Shown: piece after piece, positions 9,308 to 16,846 of the stretch
Position numbering within the stretch: the first letter of the stretch is position 1
How the letters are laid out: every line of letters starts with the position of its first letter
Source: Brevundimonas sp. UBA2388
GTDB lineage: Bacteria > Pseudomonadota > Alphaproteobacteria > Caulobacterales > Caulobacteraceae
DNA length: 41,537 bases
Assembly (NCBI GenBank): GCA_002343425.1
Contig: DDSO01000106.1
Span: 4,717-46,253, forward strand
Direction of reading: 5' to 3'
Translations under genes and position numbers: made by a program
The notes under the pieces: generated by a model
Seen by the model: only the letters and a program-made list of their open reading frames with translations
Databases searched by the model: none
What the model was told of the DNA's origin: nothing

Positions 9308-10014
9308 GCGGTCTGCGGCTCAAGGGCCTGGTCGCCGGGCGGGGCAAGACCTTCCGCCTGCCGCCGCTCGACCTGACCGTCGAGCCCGGCGAAATTCTCG
9401 CCCTCATCGGTCCGAACGGTGTGGGCAAGACCACCCTGCTCAAGACGCTCGCAGCCCTGCTGCCGCCAATTGCGGGCGCGATCGTCGATGCCGGCGCACC
9501 GGCCTGGCTGCCGCCGCCCGGCGCGGTGTCCGCAGGCTTCTCCGTTCTGCACCTGACCGCACTGGGCCGCGCCCATCTGCGTCGCTGGTCGCCGGGCCTG
9601 ACGCCGGACGACCTCGACGCCGCCCGCGGCGCGCTCGACCGGCTGGAGGTAGGCGACCTCGCCGACCGCCCGTTCGACCGCCTGTCCAGCGGCCAGCAAC
9701 AGCTGGTCCTCATCGCCCGGCTGTTCGTGCAGGATGCGCCGGTCTGTTTGCTGGACGAGCCGCTGGCCCTGCTGGACCCGGCGCATGCGCAGGCCGTCGA
9801 GGCCGCGATCCGGGCCCTGGCCGCCGAGGGCCGCGTCGTGATCGCCTCCACCCACCACTTGCCCTTCGCCGCCCGCGCGGATCGGGTGCTGGCGGTCGGA
9901 CCGGACGGGATCAAGGTCGGCGCGCCCGCGGAGGCCCTCACCCCCGACCGCATCCGCGCCCTGTTCGGGATCGAGGTCTCCGGCTGCCCTTGCTGCGGTC
10001 AGGCCTTGAGTTGA
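9304..10014 (+). CDS. ABC transporter ATP-binding protein (FepC/BtuD-like)
   Basis: This 236-residue ATPase drives the importer. It has a Walker A GPNGVGKTT, the signature LSSGQQQ, a Walker B VCLLDEP, and an H-loop STHH. The true start is the ATG at 9304 overlapping the permease stop; longer frames extend back into the permease gene. The order lipoprotein-permease-ATPase with overlapping junctions is typical of siderophore or cobalamin importers. Odd feature: the C-terminus ends in a tight cysteine cluster, CPCCGQALS, not normally found in this subunit. The region between helical domain and signature is short compared with many FepC proteins. Confidence 0.92.
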   Translation: MSGLRLKGLVAGRGKTFRLPPLDLTVEPGEILALIGPNGVGKTTLLKTLAALLPPIAGAIVDAGAPAWLPPPGAVSAGFSVLHLTALGRAHLRRWSPGLTPDDLDAARGALDRLEVGDLADRPFDRLSSGQQQLVLIARLFVQDAPVCLLDEPLALLDPAHAQAVEAAIRALAAEGRVVIASTHHLPFAARADRVLAVGPDGIKVGAPAEALTPDRIRALFGIEVSGCPCCGQALS

Positions 10015-10034
10015 GGGGCCGGATCCCGGTGCCT

Positions 10035-10258
10035 TGTCATCCCGGCCGAACCCCGGCGAAGGCCGGGGGGAGAGCCGGGACGCCAGAGCGCAGAACTTCA
10101 TCCTCCCGGACGCTGCGCGAGCAGCGAGCCGGGAGACGGGTCAGGACACAGCGCGGAACCCACCCGTCTCCCGGACAATCGCGCTGCGATTTCCGGGAGG
10201 CCAATATTGGAGACCGGATACCGTCCCGGATCGCCGCTTCGCGACGTCCGGGATGACA
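10035..10258. repeat. Composite palindromic intergenic repeat (REP/MITE-like)
   Basis: This 224-bp non-coding block is bounded by an 11-bp inverted repeat (TGTCATCCCGG at 10035-10045, CCGGGATGACA at 10248-10258). Inside are a hairpin CCCCGGC/GCCGGGG (10051-10068), a hairpin CGCTGC/GCAGCG (10111-10126), and a 13-bp perfect inverted repeat (10129-10141 with 10162-10174). Nested palindromes with matching ends are typical of dispersed repeats in Caulobacterales genomes. It lies just after the ABC operon and could also stop transcription. Whether other copies exist cannot be judged from this window. Confidence 0.7.
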
Positions 10259-10288
10259 AACGCGACGCCCTTGCGACCGCGCAAGAAC

Positions 10289-10510
10289 TCAGACTTTGAT
10301 CACATCGATCCGACGTTCGATCCTCTCAAGGCGATCGCCGCAATGATCGATGTGCCGGTTCAGGCTGTTCGTATTGGCTTCAAGCGAGGTCAGCCTCACC
10401 TTGATGTGCCGAGTGTCTTCCCTGATGTTGCTCAGGTCGGTTTGGATGCGGACAAGCAGCGCGTAAATGCCCTCAAGCCTCGGGACCACGATGTCCTTCA
10501 CGTCTGACAT
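10289..10510 (-). CDS. Small coiled-coil hypothetical protein
   Basis: This 73-residue protein begins MSDVKDIVVPRLEGIYALLVRIQTD and continues with a regular heptad pattern (LSNIREDTRHIKVRL, LNRHIDHCGDRLERIERRID), so it should form an alpha-helical coiled coil. Its composition fits the short coiled-coil proteins often seen beside mobile genes in alphaproteobacteria, but I cannot assign a function. It is transcribed divergently from the isoaspartyl peptidase gene, with only 34 bp between the two start codons. A third-position GC lower than that of neighbouring genes hints at recent acquisition. Confidence 0.6.
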   Translation of the reverse strand: MSDVKDIVVPRLEGIYALLVRIQTDLSNIREDTRHIKVRLTSLEANTNSLNRHIDHCGDRLERIERRIDVIKV

Positions 10511-10544
10511 GCTTCAAATATCGCTCAAACCGAGGATACCGGCA

Positions 10545-11615
10545 ATGAGACCGATCAGCCTTTCCATGGCGGTCACCGCTCTCGCCCTGGCCCTCTCCGC
10601 CGCCCCCGTCGTCGCGCAGGACGCGCCGCGCTGGTCCTTCGCCATCCATGGCGGCGCCGGCGTCATCGAGCGCGCCAGCCTGACGCCCGAACAGGACGCC
10701 GCCTATCGCGCCGCCCTGCATCGCGCGCTGGAGGCCGGGTCGGCGGTGCTGGCGGCCGGCGGGTCCTCGCTGGATGCGGTGCAGGCGGCGATCGAGCTGA
10801 TGGAGGACGACCCGCTGTTCAACGCAGGGCGCGGGGCGGTCTTCACCGCCGCCGGGCGCAACGAGCTGGATGCCGCCGTGATGAACGGCTCGGACCTGAC
10901 GGCCGGGGCCGTGGCCGGCCTGACCACCACCCGCCATCCGATCGCCGCCGCGCGGGCGGTGATGGAGCGGTCGCCGCACGTCATGCTGATCGGCGAGGGG
11001 GCGGATACGTTCGCCGCCTCGGTCGGTCTGGAGCAGGTCGATCCGACGTATTTCTTCACCGAGCGCCGCTGGCGGGGGCTGGAGACGGCGTTGCGGGCGC
11101 AGAACCTGCCGATCCCCGAACGGCCGGCAGGCGCGCCGGGTCCGATGGCGGAGAGCACTTTGCCGGCGCCGCCCCTGAACGAGCGGAAGTTCGGCACGGT
11201 CGGCGCGGTGGCGCTGGACAGCGAGGGTCGGCTCGCGGCGGGCACCTCAACCGGCGGCATGACCGCCAAACGCTGGGGCCGGGTCGGCGACGTGCCGGTG
11301 ATCGGGGCGGGCACCTATGCGTCCAACCGTGAGGGCTGCGCGGTCTCGGCGACCGGCGACGGCGAATACTACATCCGCGCCAGTGTGGCCCGGGACATCT
11401 GCGCCCGCATCGCCACCGGGTCAGCGACCCAAACCGCGGCCCAGGCCGAGGTCGACGACGCCCTGGCGCTGGGCGGTTCCGGCGGCGTCATCGTCATGGA
11501 TCTGCAGGGACAGCCCGGTTTCGCCATGACCAGTTCGGGCATGTATCGCGGGGCCGCCTCCAGCGCCTCGCCCGCCGCCGTGGCCATCTATGGCGACGAG
11601 GACCTCCGCCCGTGA
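10545..11615 (+). CDS. Isoaspartyl peptidase / plant-type L-asparaginase, exported
   Basis: This 356-residue N-terminal-nucleophile hydrolase cleaves isoaspartyl dipeptides and often L-asparagine. A signal peptide (MRPISLSMAV...VVAQ, cut near residue 25) suggests export to the periplasm. SFAIHGGAG starts the family domain; the autocleavage site is the Gly-Thr in KFGTVGAVALD, with Thr218 as the new nucleophile; GTSTGGMTAKRWGRVGD forms the substrate pocket. The ATG at 10545 is preceded by a GAGG eight bases upstream and gives the signal peptide its start. Its stop overlaps the next start as GTGA, opening a chain of four overlapping genes. Confidence 0.92.
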   Translation: MRPISLSMAVTALALALSAAPVVAQDAPRWSFAIHGGAGVIERASLTPEQDAAYRAALHRALEAGSAVLAAGGSSLDAVQAAIELMEDDPLFNAGRGAVFTAAGRNELDAAVMNGSDLTAGAVAGLTTTRHPIAAARAVMERSPHVMLIGEGADTFAASVGLEQVDPTYFFTERRWRGLETALRAQNLPIPERPAGAPGPMAESTLPAPPLNERKFGTVGAVALDSEGRLAAGTSTGGMTAKRWGRVGDVPVIGAGTYASNREGCAVSATGDGEYYIRASVARDICARIATGSATQTAAQAEVDDALALGGSGGVIVMDLQGQPGFAMTSSGMYRGAASSASPAAVAIYGDEDLRP

Positions 11616-11983
11616 CCACCGGCGCGACCATCGACCTCGCCGACAGGTTCGCGGCCTTCTCCGACCACTGGCGGCCCCGTGTCGCGGCGCAGCTGAACGG
11701 ACAGGACGTGCGGCTGGTCAAGGTGCAGGGCGTCTTTCCCTGGCACCGCCATGCCGAGGCCGACGAGATGTTCCTGGTCTGGAAAGGCCGGTTCCGGGTC
11801 GAGTTCCGGGACCGCGTCGAGATACTGGATCCCGGCCAGTTCATCGTCGTGCCGCGCGGCGTCGAACACCGCACCGCCGCCGACGAAGAGGCCGAGGTGC
11901 TGATCTTCGAACCGTCGGAGGTGATCAACACCGGCGACGCGGCCGCTTCCGAATTCACCGCGCCGCAGGGACAGACGATCTGA
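11612..11983 (+). CDS. Cupin-domain protein
   Basis: This 123-residue protein is a single cupin barrel. The metal-binding pattern is visible as WHRHAEADEMFLVWKG (His-x-His plus Glu) in the first motif and PRGVEHR (His) in the second. Cupins of this size act as small isomerases, dioxygenases or sensors; nothing here identifies a substrate. The GTG start overlaps the isoaspartyl peptidase stop, and its own stop overlaps the next ATG, so it is probably co-translated with both. Confidence 0.85.
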   Translation: MTTGATIDLADRFAAFSDHWRPRVAAQLNGQDVRLVKVQGVFPWHRHAEADEMFLVWKGRFRVEFRDRVEILDPGQFIVVPRGVEHRTAADEEAEVLIFEPSEVINTGDAAASEFTAPQGQTI

Positions 11984-12489
11984 TGAGCAAGCCCGACACC
12001 CCCGGCGTCATCGCCCCGCCGCCGCTGATCTACCTCGGCTTCCTGCTGGCCGGCTGGGGTCTGGCGACGGTCGGGGCCCGGCCGGAAGCGATCGAGGGCG
12101 GATTCGGCTGGCTGGCGGCGGGACTCGGTCTGGAGATTCCGATCCGCCGCGGCGTGGCTCTGGTCCTGATCGTTGGCGGTCTGATGCTGGACGGCTGGGC
12201 GGCGGGCCTGTTCCGGCGGCGGGGGACGGCGGTCGAGCCCTGGAAGCCATCGACGGTTCTGATCCACGAGGGCCCCTACCGTTTCAGCCGCAATCCCATC
12301 TATCTCGGCTTCGCCATCAGCTATGTCGGTCTGGCCATCGCCATGGACAGCGCCCTGGCCCTGTTCCTGCTGCTGCCGTGTCTGGCGGTGGTCGACCAGT
12401 TCGTGATCCAGCGCGAGGAACGCTACCTCGCCGCCAAATTCGGCGCGGACTATGACGCCTATCGCGGTCGGGTACGGCGATGGCTGTGA
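11983..12489 (+). CDS. Isoprenylcysteine carboxyl methyltransferase-like membrane protein
   Basis: This 168-residue integral membrane protein has about four hydrophobic segments. The C-terminal half carries the ICMT/PEMT signature: GPYRFSRNPIYLG, then EERYLAAKFGADYDAYRGRVRRW. Bacterial relatives methylate small or lipid substrates using S-adenosylmethionine; the substrate here is unknown. The ATG overlaps the cupin stop by one base; longer frames run into the cupin gene and are rejected. It overlaps the next small gene by ten bases. Confidence 0.85.
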   Translation: MSKPDTPGVIAPPPLIYLGFLLAGWGLATVGARPEAIEGGFGWLAAGLGLEIPIRRGVALVLIVGGLMLDGWAAGLFRRRGTAVEPWKPSTVLIHEGPYRFSRNPIYLGFAISYVGLAIAMDSALALFLLLPCLAVVDQFVIQREERYLAAKFGADYDAYRGRVRRWL

Positions 12490-12746
12490 GCGATGACGAG
12501 CTGTCGGCCATGGCCATCGAGGAGCTGGATCAGGCCTGCAGCCTGATCTGGCCGGAACTGGTCAAGATCACGCCCTGGGGCGACAGCTTCATCGGCATCG
12601 CGCCGTCGGGCCGCGAGGTCGAGGTCGAGCGCCGCTATCTCTGGGCTCATGAACCGGAAGGCGCGGTGGCCGTCGAGATCGAGGTTCGCGACCCGGGCTC
12701 CCGCACAGGAGCAGAAGCGCGGGCCCTGATCACCCCGCCGCGCTGA
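12480..12746 (+). CDS. Small acidic hypothetical protein
   Basis: This 88-residue soluble protein begins MAVSDDELSAMAIEELDQACSL and contains WGDSFIGIAPSGREVEVERRYLW, a beta-rich core by appearance. I do not recognise the family. It overlaps the methyltransferase stop by ten bases and closes the operon of four overlapping genes, so co-expression is likely. No signal peptide or membrane segment is visible. Confidence 0.7.
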   Translation: MAVSDDELSAMAIEELDQACSLIWPELVKITPWGDSFIGIAPSGREVEVERRYLWAHEPEGAVAVEIEVRDPGSRTGAEARALITPPR

Positions 12747-12866
12747 TCGCTCCCGAGAATCGCCTCTTACGGGAATCGATCGCGCCGTTAACCTTTGTCG
12801 TTGCCAAGCGGAGCGGTGGGCGCAAGATGCGCCCCGAACGGTTCACGGCCTTCGAAGGGGAGCAGC

Positions 12867-13640
12867 ATGTCCTACGGCGCAGACTTCGCCAACGCCGACC
12901 CGGCCAATGCTCCGCTGGATCCGACGATCATGATCGGCGCCGACCCGTTCTTCTGGGGCGCCATCCTTCTGTTGATCGCCGCGGCGCTGTTCGCCGGCTA
13001 TTTTTTCGGGGCGCGCTCCCGTAGCCACCGCGCCGACGCCGCCCAAGCCATCTGGAAGGCCATCCATGACGCGGCGCGTTCCGCCATGGGCGCGGATGAC
13101 AACGCCTTGAAAGGGAAGGCCGAGGCCCTGCGCAAGGTGATCGACGAACGGCTGGGCAAGACGCTGAAGCTCGCCGGCGGGCTTTCCGCCCGGATCAAGA
13201 AGCTGGACGACGCCATCGCCGGCAAGGGACCGGTCCAGCCCGGCGGCGGCGGCAGCAGCGGCAGCGGCCAACCTCCGCAGCGGGCCGCCGGCGGCCAGGG
13301 CGGCGACGCTGGCCAAGGCGAGTCCGGCCACGGCGGAAGCGGCGGTGGAGGCGGCGGCGGCGGTGCGGCGGCGGCCGCAGCGGCGAGCGTCACCGTGGTC
13401 ACCATCGGCGGGCCGGCGACCACGACGCCTACCCCCCCGCCGAGCCCTCCGACCATCGGCGATCTGAGCCATCGCGAGCAGACAGACGCCCTGCGTCTCG
13501 CCGTCGCCGCCTTCAACCAGCACTGGCGCGATGAAGCCGCCCGGGTGGGCGAGCTGCGCGACGCCCATGCCGAACTGTCCAACCCCGGGTCGGCGCACAA
13601 GTCGTCCGGCCACGGCAAGGTCTCGCACGGCGGACACTGA
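12867..13640 (+). CDS. Gly/Ala-rich single-pass membrane protein, hypothetical
   Basis: This 257-residue protein has a short N-terminal stretch, one strong transmembrane helix (about 32-48, FFWGAILLLIAAALFAGYFF), then a charged helical region (RSRSHRADAAQAIWKAIHDAAR...). A long low-complexity linker of Gly, Ser, Ala and Pro follows (about 127-203). The C-terminus has a conserved-looking helix (LSHREQTDALRLAVAAFNQHW) and a His-rich tail. The ATG at 12867 follows an AAGGGGA ribosome site. The shape, an anchor plus linker plus helical end, suits an envelope or structural protein, but I know no family. It stands alone, with a 120-bp upstream gap. Confidence 0.8.
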   Translation: MSYGADFANADPANAPLDPTIMIGADPFFWGAILLLIAAALFAGYFFGARSRSHRADAAQAIWKAIHDAARSAMGADDNALKGKAEALRKVIDERLGKTLKLAGGLSARIKKLDDAIAGKGPVQPGGGGSSGSGQPPQRAAGGQGGDAGQGESGHGGSGGGGGGGGAAAAAAASVTVVTIGGPATTTPTPPPSPPTIGDLSHREQTDALRLAVAAFNQHWRDEAARVGELRDAHAELSNPGSAHKSSGHGKVSHGGH

Positions 13641-13645
13641 AAACC

Positions 13646-13669
13646 CGGTTTCGTCCTCCGGAGAAACCG
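13646..13669 (+). terminator. Possible weak hairpin terminator
   Basis: A 7-bp stem (CGGTTTC with GAAACCG) closes a ten-base loop six bases after the membrane-protein stop. It lacks a T-run, so it would be a weak or factor-assisted terminator at best. Confidence 0.3.
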
Positions 13670-13684
13670 CCTAAGCCTTGGGCC

Positions 13685-14692
13685 ATGAAACTCGCCTCGC
13701 TCAAGCACGGCCGTGACGGCCGCCTCGTCATCGTCTCGAACGACCTCGCCTGGTTTACCGACGCCTTCCTGATCGCCCCGACGCTGCAGGCGGCGCTCGA
13801 CGACTGGGACCGGCTGGAGCCGGACCTGCGTGCCCTGGCCGAAAGCCTTGAACACGGCGGCGTGCCGCGCGGCCGGTTCCACGAACGCGAGGCCGCGGCG
13901 CCCCTGCCCCGCGCCTATCAGTGGGCCGACGGCTCGGCCTATGTGAACCACGTCGCCCTCGTGCGGCAGGCCCGCGGCGCGGAAATGCCAGACAGCTTCT
14001 GGACCGATCCCCTGATGTACCAGGGCGGCTCCGACGGCTTTCTCGCCCCGCGCGATCCCATCCCGCTGGCCGACGAAAGCTGGGGCTGCGACCTCGAGGC
14101 CGAGGTCGTCGTCGTCACCGGGGATGTGCCCCAGGGCGTGACCCGTGAAGAGGCCCTCGGCTACATCCGGCTGGTCGGCCTGGTCAATGACGTGTCCCTG
14201 CGCAACCTGATCCCGGCCGAACTGGCCAAGGGCTTCGGCTTCGTCCAGTCCAAGCCCGCCTCGGCCCTGTCGCCGGTCTTCGTGACGCCCGATTCGCTCG
14301 GCGACCGGTGGGCCGACGGCAAGCTGAAGGGCGAACTGGCGGTCCAGCTGAACGGCGCCGATTTCGGCAAGGCCGACGCCGGCGTCGACATGACCTTCGA
14401 CTTCGGCACCCTGATCGCCCACCTCGCCAAGACCCGCGCCCTGTGCGCCGGCACCATCATCGGTTCTGGCACGGTCTCGAACCGCGACGCCGACGGCGGG
14501 CCGGGCAAGCCGGTCAGCGAGGGCGGCCTCGGCTATTCCTGCATCGCCGAGGTCCGCACGGTCGAAACCATCCAGCGCCGCAAGGCCGAGACCCCCTTCC
14601 TCAAGGCCGGTGATACGGTCCGTATCGAAATGCTGGACGACCACCACCACTCCATCTTCGGCGCCATCGAGCAGACGGTCGCGGCGGTATAG
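13685..14692 (+). CDS. Fumarylacetoacetate hydrolase family protein
   Basis: This 335-residue cytoplasmic protein begins MKLASLKHGRDGRLVIVSND. Family motifs are YQWADGSAYVNHV, the metal-ligand segment WGCDLEAEVVVV with paired acidic residues, the GLVNDVSLRNLIPAELAKGFGFVQSKPASALSPVFVTP core, and GTIIGSGTVSN. Members cleave or decarboxylate beta-diketo acids in the breakdown of tyrosine or other aromatics. This form (about 330 residues with an N-terminal subdomain) is common in alphaproteobacteria, often in tyrosine catabolism, but no such genes are nearby, so the substrate is open. Confidence 0.9.
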   Translation: MKLASLKHGRDGRLVIVSNDLAWFTDAFLIAPTLQAALDDWDRLEPDLRALAESLEHGGVPRGRFHEREAAAPLPRAYQWADGSAYVNHVALVRQARGAEMPDSFWTDPLMYQGGSDGFLAPRDPIPLADESWGCDLEAEVVVVTGDVPQGVTREEALGYIRLVGLVNDVSLRNLIPAELAKGFGFVQSKPASALSPVFVTPDSLGDRWADGKLKGELAVQLNGADFGKADAGVDMTFDFGTLIAHLAKTRALCAGTIIGSGTVSNRDADGGPGKPVSEGGLGYSCIAEVRTVETIQRRKAETPFLKAGDTVRIEMLDDHHHSIFGAIEQTVAAV

Positions 14693-14772
14693 GTCTCCCC
14701 CGCCAGCACCGCCGCCGGTCCCTGACAGGACAACACCAGACCGCCCAGGGCGATTGTCAGCCATCGTCTCAT
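14693..14772 (-). pseudogene. Possible remnant: signal-peptide start of a lost gene
   Basis: On the minus strand an ATG at 14770-14772, with AAAGGCG about eight bases upstream, opens a convincing export signal: MRRWLTIALGGLVLSC, then QGPAAVLAGE. After about 26 residues the frame runs antisense into the FAH-family gene and stops resembling a protein. This looks like the 5' end of a lipoprotein or secreted-protein gene whose body has been lost. It may equally be chance. Confidence 0.25.
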
Positions 14773-14891
14773 CCCGCGTCGCCTTTCGTTTCAGGGACCA
14801 GAGGCGCCTGCGCCGCTTTACGGATGCGCGGGGCGGATTAAGGTTTGGCCACGTCTGCGGCCCGAAGCGGGCGCGCGGGAGGGGCGACAGC

Positions 14892-15674
14892 ATGAAGTTT
14901 TCCACGGTGTTCGGCATGGCCCTGGCGATCCTGTTCGCCACGGCCTCACCTGCCCTTGCACAGGATGTGGCCGAGGACTGGGACCTCGCCGTCGATCCCG
15001 CCCAGGAGCTGACGCTGGCCAGTCTCGATTTCGGCGACAACGCACTCGCCCTGCGCTGCAAGGCCGGTGTGCTGGATTTTCTGCTGACCGGAACGCCGCT
15101 GTCGACGGAAGCCATCAGGGCCGTCCGGGTTACGGCTGGCGGGATCGCTGATGAACGTCAGGCCTGGCATACCCAGCCGGGACTGCCTGTGCTGTCGGCG
15201 TCCGAACCGGACCGGCTGGCCCGCCAGCTACGAGCGGGTGGCGATCTGGACGTGCGGATCGAACCTGTCGCGACCGGCGAGCGGCCGCTGCGATTCCGTC
15301 TGACCTTGCCGCCGTCCGGCGCAGCGCTGGACCGGGTGCTTTCCGCCTGTGGCGCGTCACTGACCGATGAATGGGATTTGCGGCCCCGGGCAGGCGGAAC
15401 CGTTACCTGGGCGCATCAAGTGCTGCCTGAGTACCCGGAGGCTGGGGCCATGCGAAACATTGGGCTGGCTTCGGTCAGAATGGCCTGCATCGTTCCGGCC
15501 AGCGGTCGCTTTGAGGAATGCCGGATCCTGTACGAAGCCCCGGAGGGCCTTGGATTTGGCCGCAACGCGCTTGCCGCTGCTCGAAGTTCGAGTGTCGCAC
15601 TGCCGCCCGGCGACCTCAGCGATGTCGGCAAGGTCGTCCAGTTCACGATGCGATTCCGGATGCCCGAGAATTAG
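14892..15674 (+). CDS. Exported protein with C-terminal TonB-like domain (first of pair)
   Basis: This 260-residue protein has a signal peptide (MKFSTVFGMALAILFATASPALA, cut near residue 24). A central region with conserved Cys residues follows (LRCKAG, SACGAS), and then a C-terminal TonB_C-type domain: PEYPEAGAMRNIGLASVRMAC...FEECRILYEAPEGLGFGRNALAAAR. It has no transmembrane anchor or Pro-rich linker, so it is not a classical energy-transducing TonB; such proteins are periplasmic and of unknown function. The ATG at 14892 has a GGAGGGG site. It is a paralogue of the next gene: both start their mature part with QD...DWDL and share the same domain order. Confidence 0.82.
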   Translation: MKFSTVFGMALAILFATASPALAQDVAEDWDLAVDPAQELTLASLDFGDNALALRCKAGVLDFLLTGTPLSTEAIRAVRVTAGGIADERQAWHTQPGLPVLSASEPDRLARQLRAGGDLDVRIEPVATGERPLRFRLTLPPSGAALDRVLSACGASLTDEWDLRPRAGGTVTWAHQVLPEYPEAGAMRNIGLASVRMACIVPASGRFEECRILYEAPEGLGFGRNALAAARSSSVALPPGDLSDVGKVVQFTMRFRMPEN

Positions 15675-15743
15675 CCGCCAAGGTTGACGCCTGCCGCCCT
15701 TCGCCACAGAAGGTTGCAGCAGTAGCCAGCCCGGATTGTTCCC

Positions 15744-16628
15744 ATGAAGCGTCCCCTCGTCACCCTGCTCGCCTGCGCGGTCGCTCTTCCGGCCCTCGCC
15801 CAGGACGCCTCGCAGGACTGGGACCTGGTGAATGACGAGCGACGGAAGTTGATGGTCGCATATTCCCAGTTCAACAACGGCGTCGGGATCGCGACCCGCT
15901 GCGTCGACGGCGGGTTCGAGGCGGTCATCACCGGCCTGCCGCCCGCCGGCCGCGTCTCCAACCGGCCCCTGCGCATCGCGTTCGGCGAGGATGAACTGAC
16001 GTCGTACAACTGGAGCGTCGGGATCGACGACACCATCGCCGTCAGTCAATTGCCGGCTCCGTTCGCGCGGGAGCTCAGGGAAGGCGGTCGGCTGCGGATA
16101 CTCGTGCCCCGCGGCGCGCCCGACGGCCGAAACCTGATGTACGACCTCACCCTGCCGGCCTCATCGGGCTCGATCGACCAGACGCTGACCACCTGCAACC
16201 GGCCGCTGGTCGATCCGCGCGACGCCGAGCTGGACGCTCTCCAGGAAGACGGCGTGCCGACCGACCTGACCTGGGCCGTCCGGCCGACGCCGCGGTTTCC
16301 CCGCACGGACTATGCGCGCGGTTTCGCCGTTGCGACCTGTGTGAGCAATCCCGACGGGACGCTGCGCGATTGCACGATCGAGTCCGAACATCCCCGCGAC
16401 GGCCGCTTCGGTCAGGCGACGCTGGACGCGGCCCGCCGGGCGCGGGTGCAAAACGTGGCTCAGCCGGGCTCGCCGGTGCCGGTGAAGCGGGTGCTCTTCA
16501 AGGCCAACTACGTTGTCGCCGGCTACCAGACGCCCGAGGATCTTGCGCGGCAACGCGAAGCCGCCCGACTCGAGCGCGAGGAACGCGCGGCCCGACGCGC
16601 CGCCGCCGCCGCCGCCGAACGCGATTGA
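15744..16628 (+). CDS. Exported protein with C-terminal TonB-like domain (second of pair)
   Basis: This 294-residue paralogue of the gene at 14892 has a signal peptide MKRPLVTLLACAVALPALAQ and a mature start DASQDWDLVNDERRK. The TonB-like fold carries PTPRFPRTDYARGFAVATCVSNPDGTLRDC. A C-terminal charged helix ends in an Ala/Arg-rich tail (EREERAARRAAAAAAERD). The tail is absent from the first copy. The two genes are 69 bp apart, consistent with tandem duplication. The stop codon overlaps the -35 box of the predicted tRNA-Leu promoter. Confidence 0.82.
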   Translation: MKRPLVTLLACAVALPALAQDASQDWDLVNDERRKLMVAYSQFNNGVGIATRCVDGGFEAVITGLPPAGRVSNRPLRIAFGEDELTSYNWSVGIDDTIAVSQLPAPFARELREGGRLRILVPRGAPDGRNLMYDLTLPASSGSIDQTLTTCNRPLVDPRDAELDALQEDGVPTDLTWAVRPTPRFPRTDYARGFAVATCVSNPDGTLRDCTIESEHPRDGRFGQATLDAARRARVQNVAQPGSPVPVKRVLFKANYVVAGYQTPEDLARQREAARLEREERAARRAAAAAAERD

Positions 16629-16654
16629 CCTGATCGGACCACGCGAGCTACCAA
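16625..16654 (+). promoter_or_regulatory. Predicted housekeeping promoter of tRNA-Leu(CAA)
   Basis: TTGACC (16625-16630) and GCTACCAA (16647-16654) are separated by 16 bases. This resembles the Caulobacter housekeeping consensus (TTGACGS and GCTANAWC). The tRNA 5' end lies about 32 bases after the -10 box. With the tRNA split, this promoter now reads through the 5' half into the integrase gene. Confidence 0.45.
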
Positions 16655-16685
16655 GCGCGCCTGCCAAAGCGAGCAACCGGCCTGT

Positions 16686-16724
16686 GCGGGCGTGGTGGAA
16701 CTGGTAGACGCGCCGGACTCAAAA
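16686..16724 (+). tRNA. tRNA-Leu(CAA), 5' half only (interrupted)
   Basis: The acceptor strand GCGGGCG, the D-arm and the 5' side of the anticodon stem (CCGGA) are present. The sequence departs from a tRNA right after the anticodon loop CTCAAAA. No variable arm, T-arm or 3' acceptor strand follows; the next bases are GCCCGTCAATC. The missing 3' half lies at 39592-39646 and pairs perfectly with this one. The gene as it stands cannot give a tRNA. Confidence 0.9.
16716..16724. repeat. attL core, GACTCAAAA
   Basis: The 9-bp crossover region spans the last base of the anticodon stem and the whole anticodon loop of tRNA-Leu. It is identical to 39592-39600. Confidence 0.88.
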
Positions 16725-16801
16725 GCCCGTCAATCACGTCAGTTTTACCGAAGGCACGTTGATTTTATAGCACTTTTCTGGCCCTATGGTGCGGCAGGCG
16801 C

Positions 16802-16820
16802 CTAGCGCAGTGCTAGCGCA
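16802..16820 (+). repeat. Left arm-type repeats, CTAGCGCA x2
   Basis: Two direct copies of CTAGCGCA (16802-16809, 16813-16820) are 11 bases apart; a partial AGCGCA follows at 16824-16829. The same octamer recurs inside the right end (39513-39520, with TTAGCACA at 39525-39532). Position between the core and the integrase gene fits arm-type integrase binding sites, which could also autoregulate the integrase. Confidence 0.55.
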
Positions 16821-16846
16821 AACAGCGCATTTTGGAGGCCCTGTCG

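Noticed and set aside
8848..10101. A 417-residue minus-strand frame
   Set aside because: It is antisense to the permease and ATPase genes and has no recognisable domain.
12998..15115. A 705-residue minus-strand open frame
   Set aside because: It is antisense to the membrane protein, FAH-family and TonB-C genes. Its composition is Pro/Arg/Ser-rich, as expected for shadow frames in GC-rich DNA, and no domain is visible.
16686..16765. A complete tRNA-Leu at the left junction
   Set aside because: Only the 5' half is present: there is no T-arm sequence and no strand complementary to the GCGGGCG acceptor after the anticodon loop.
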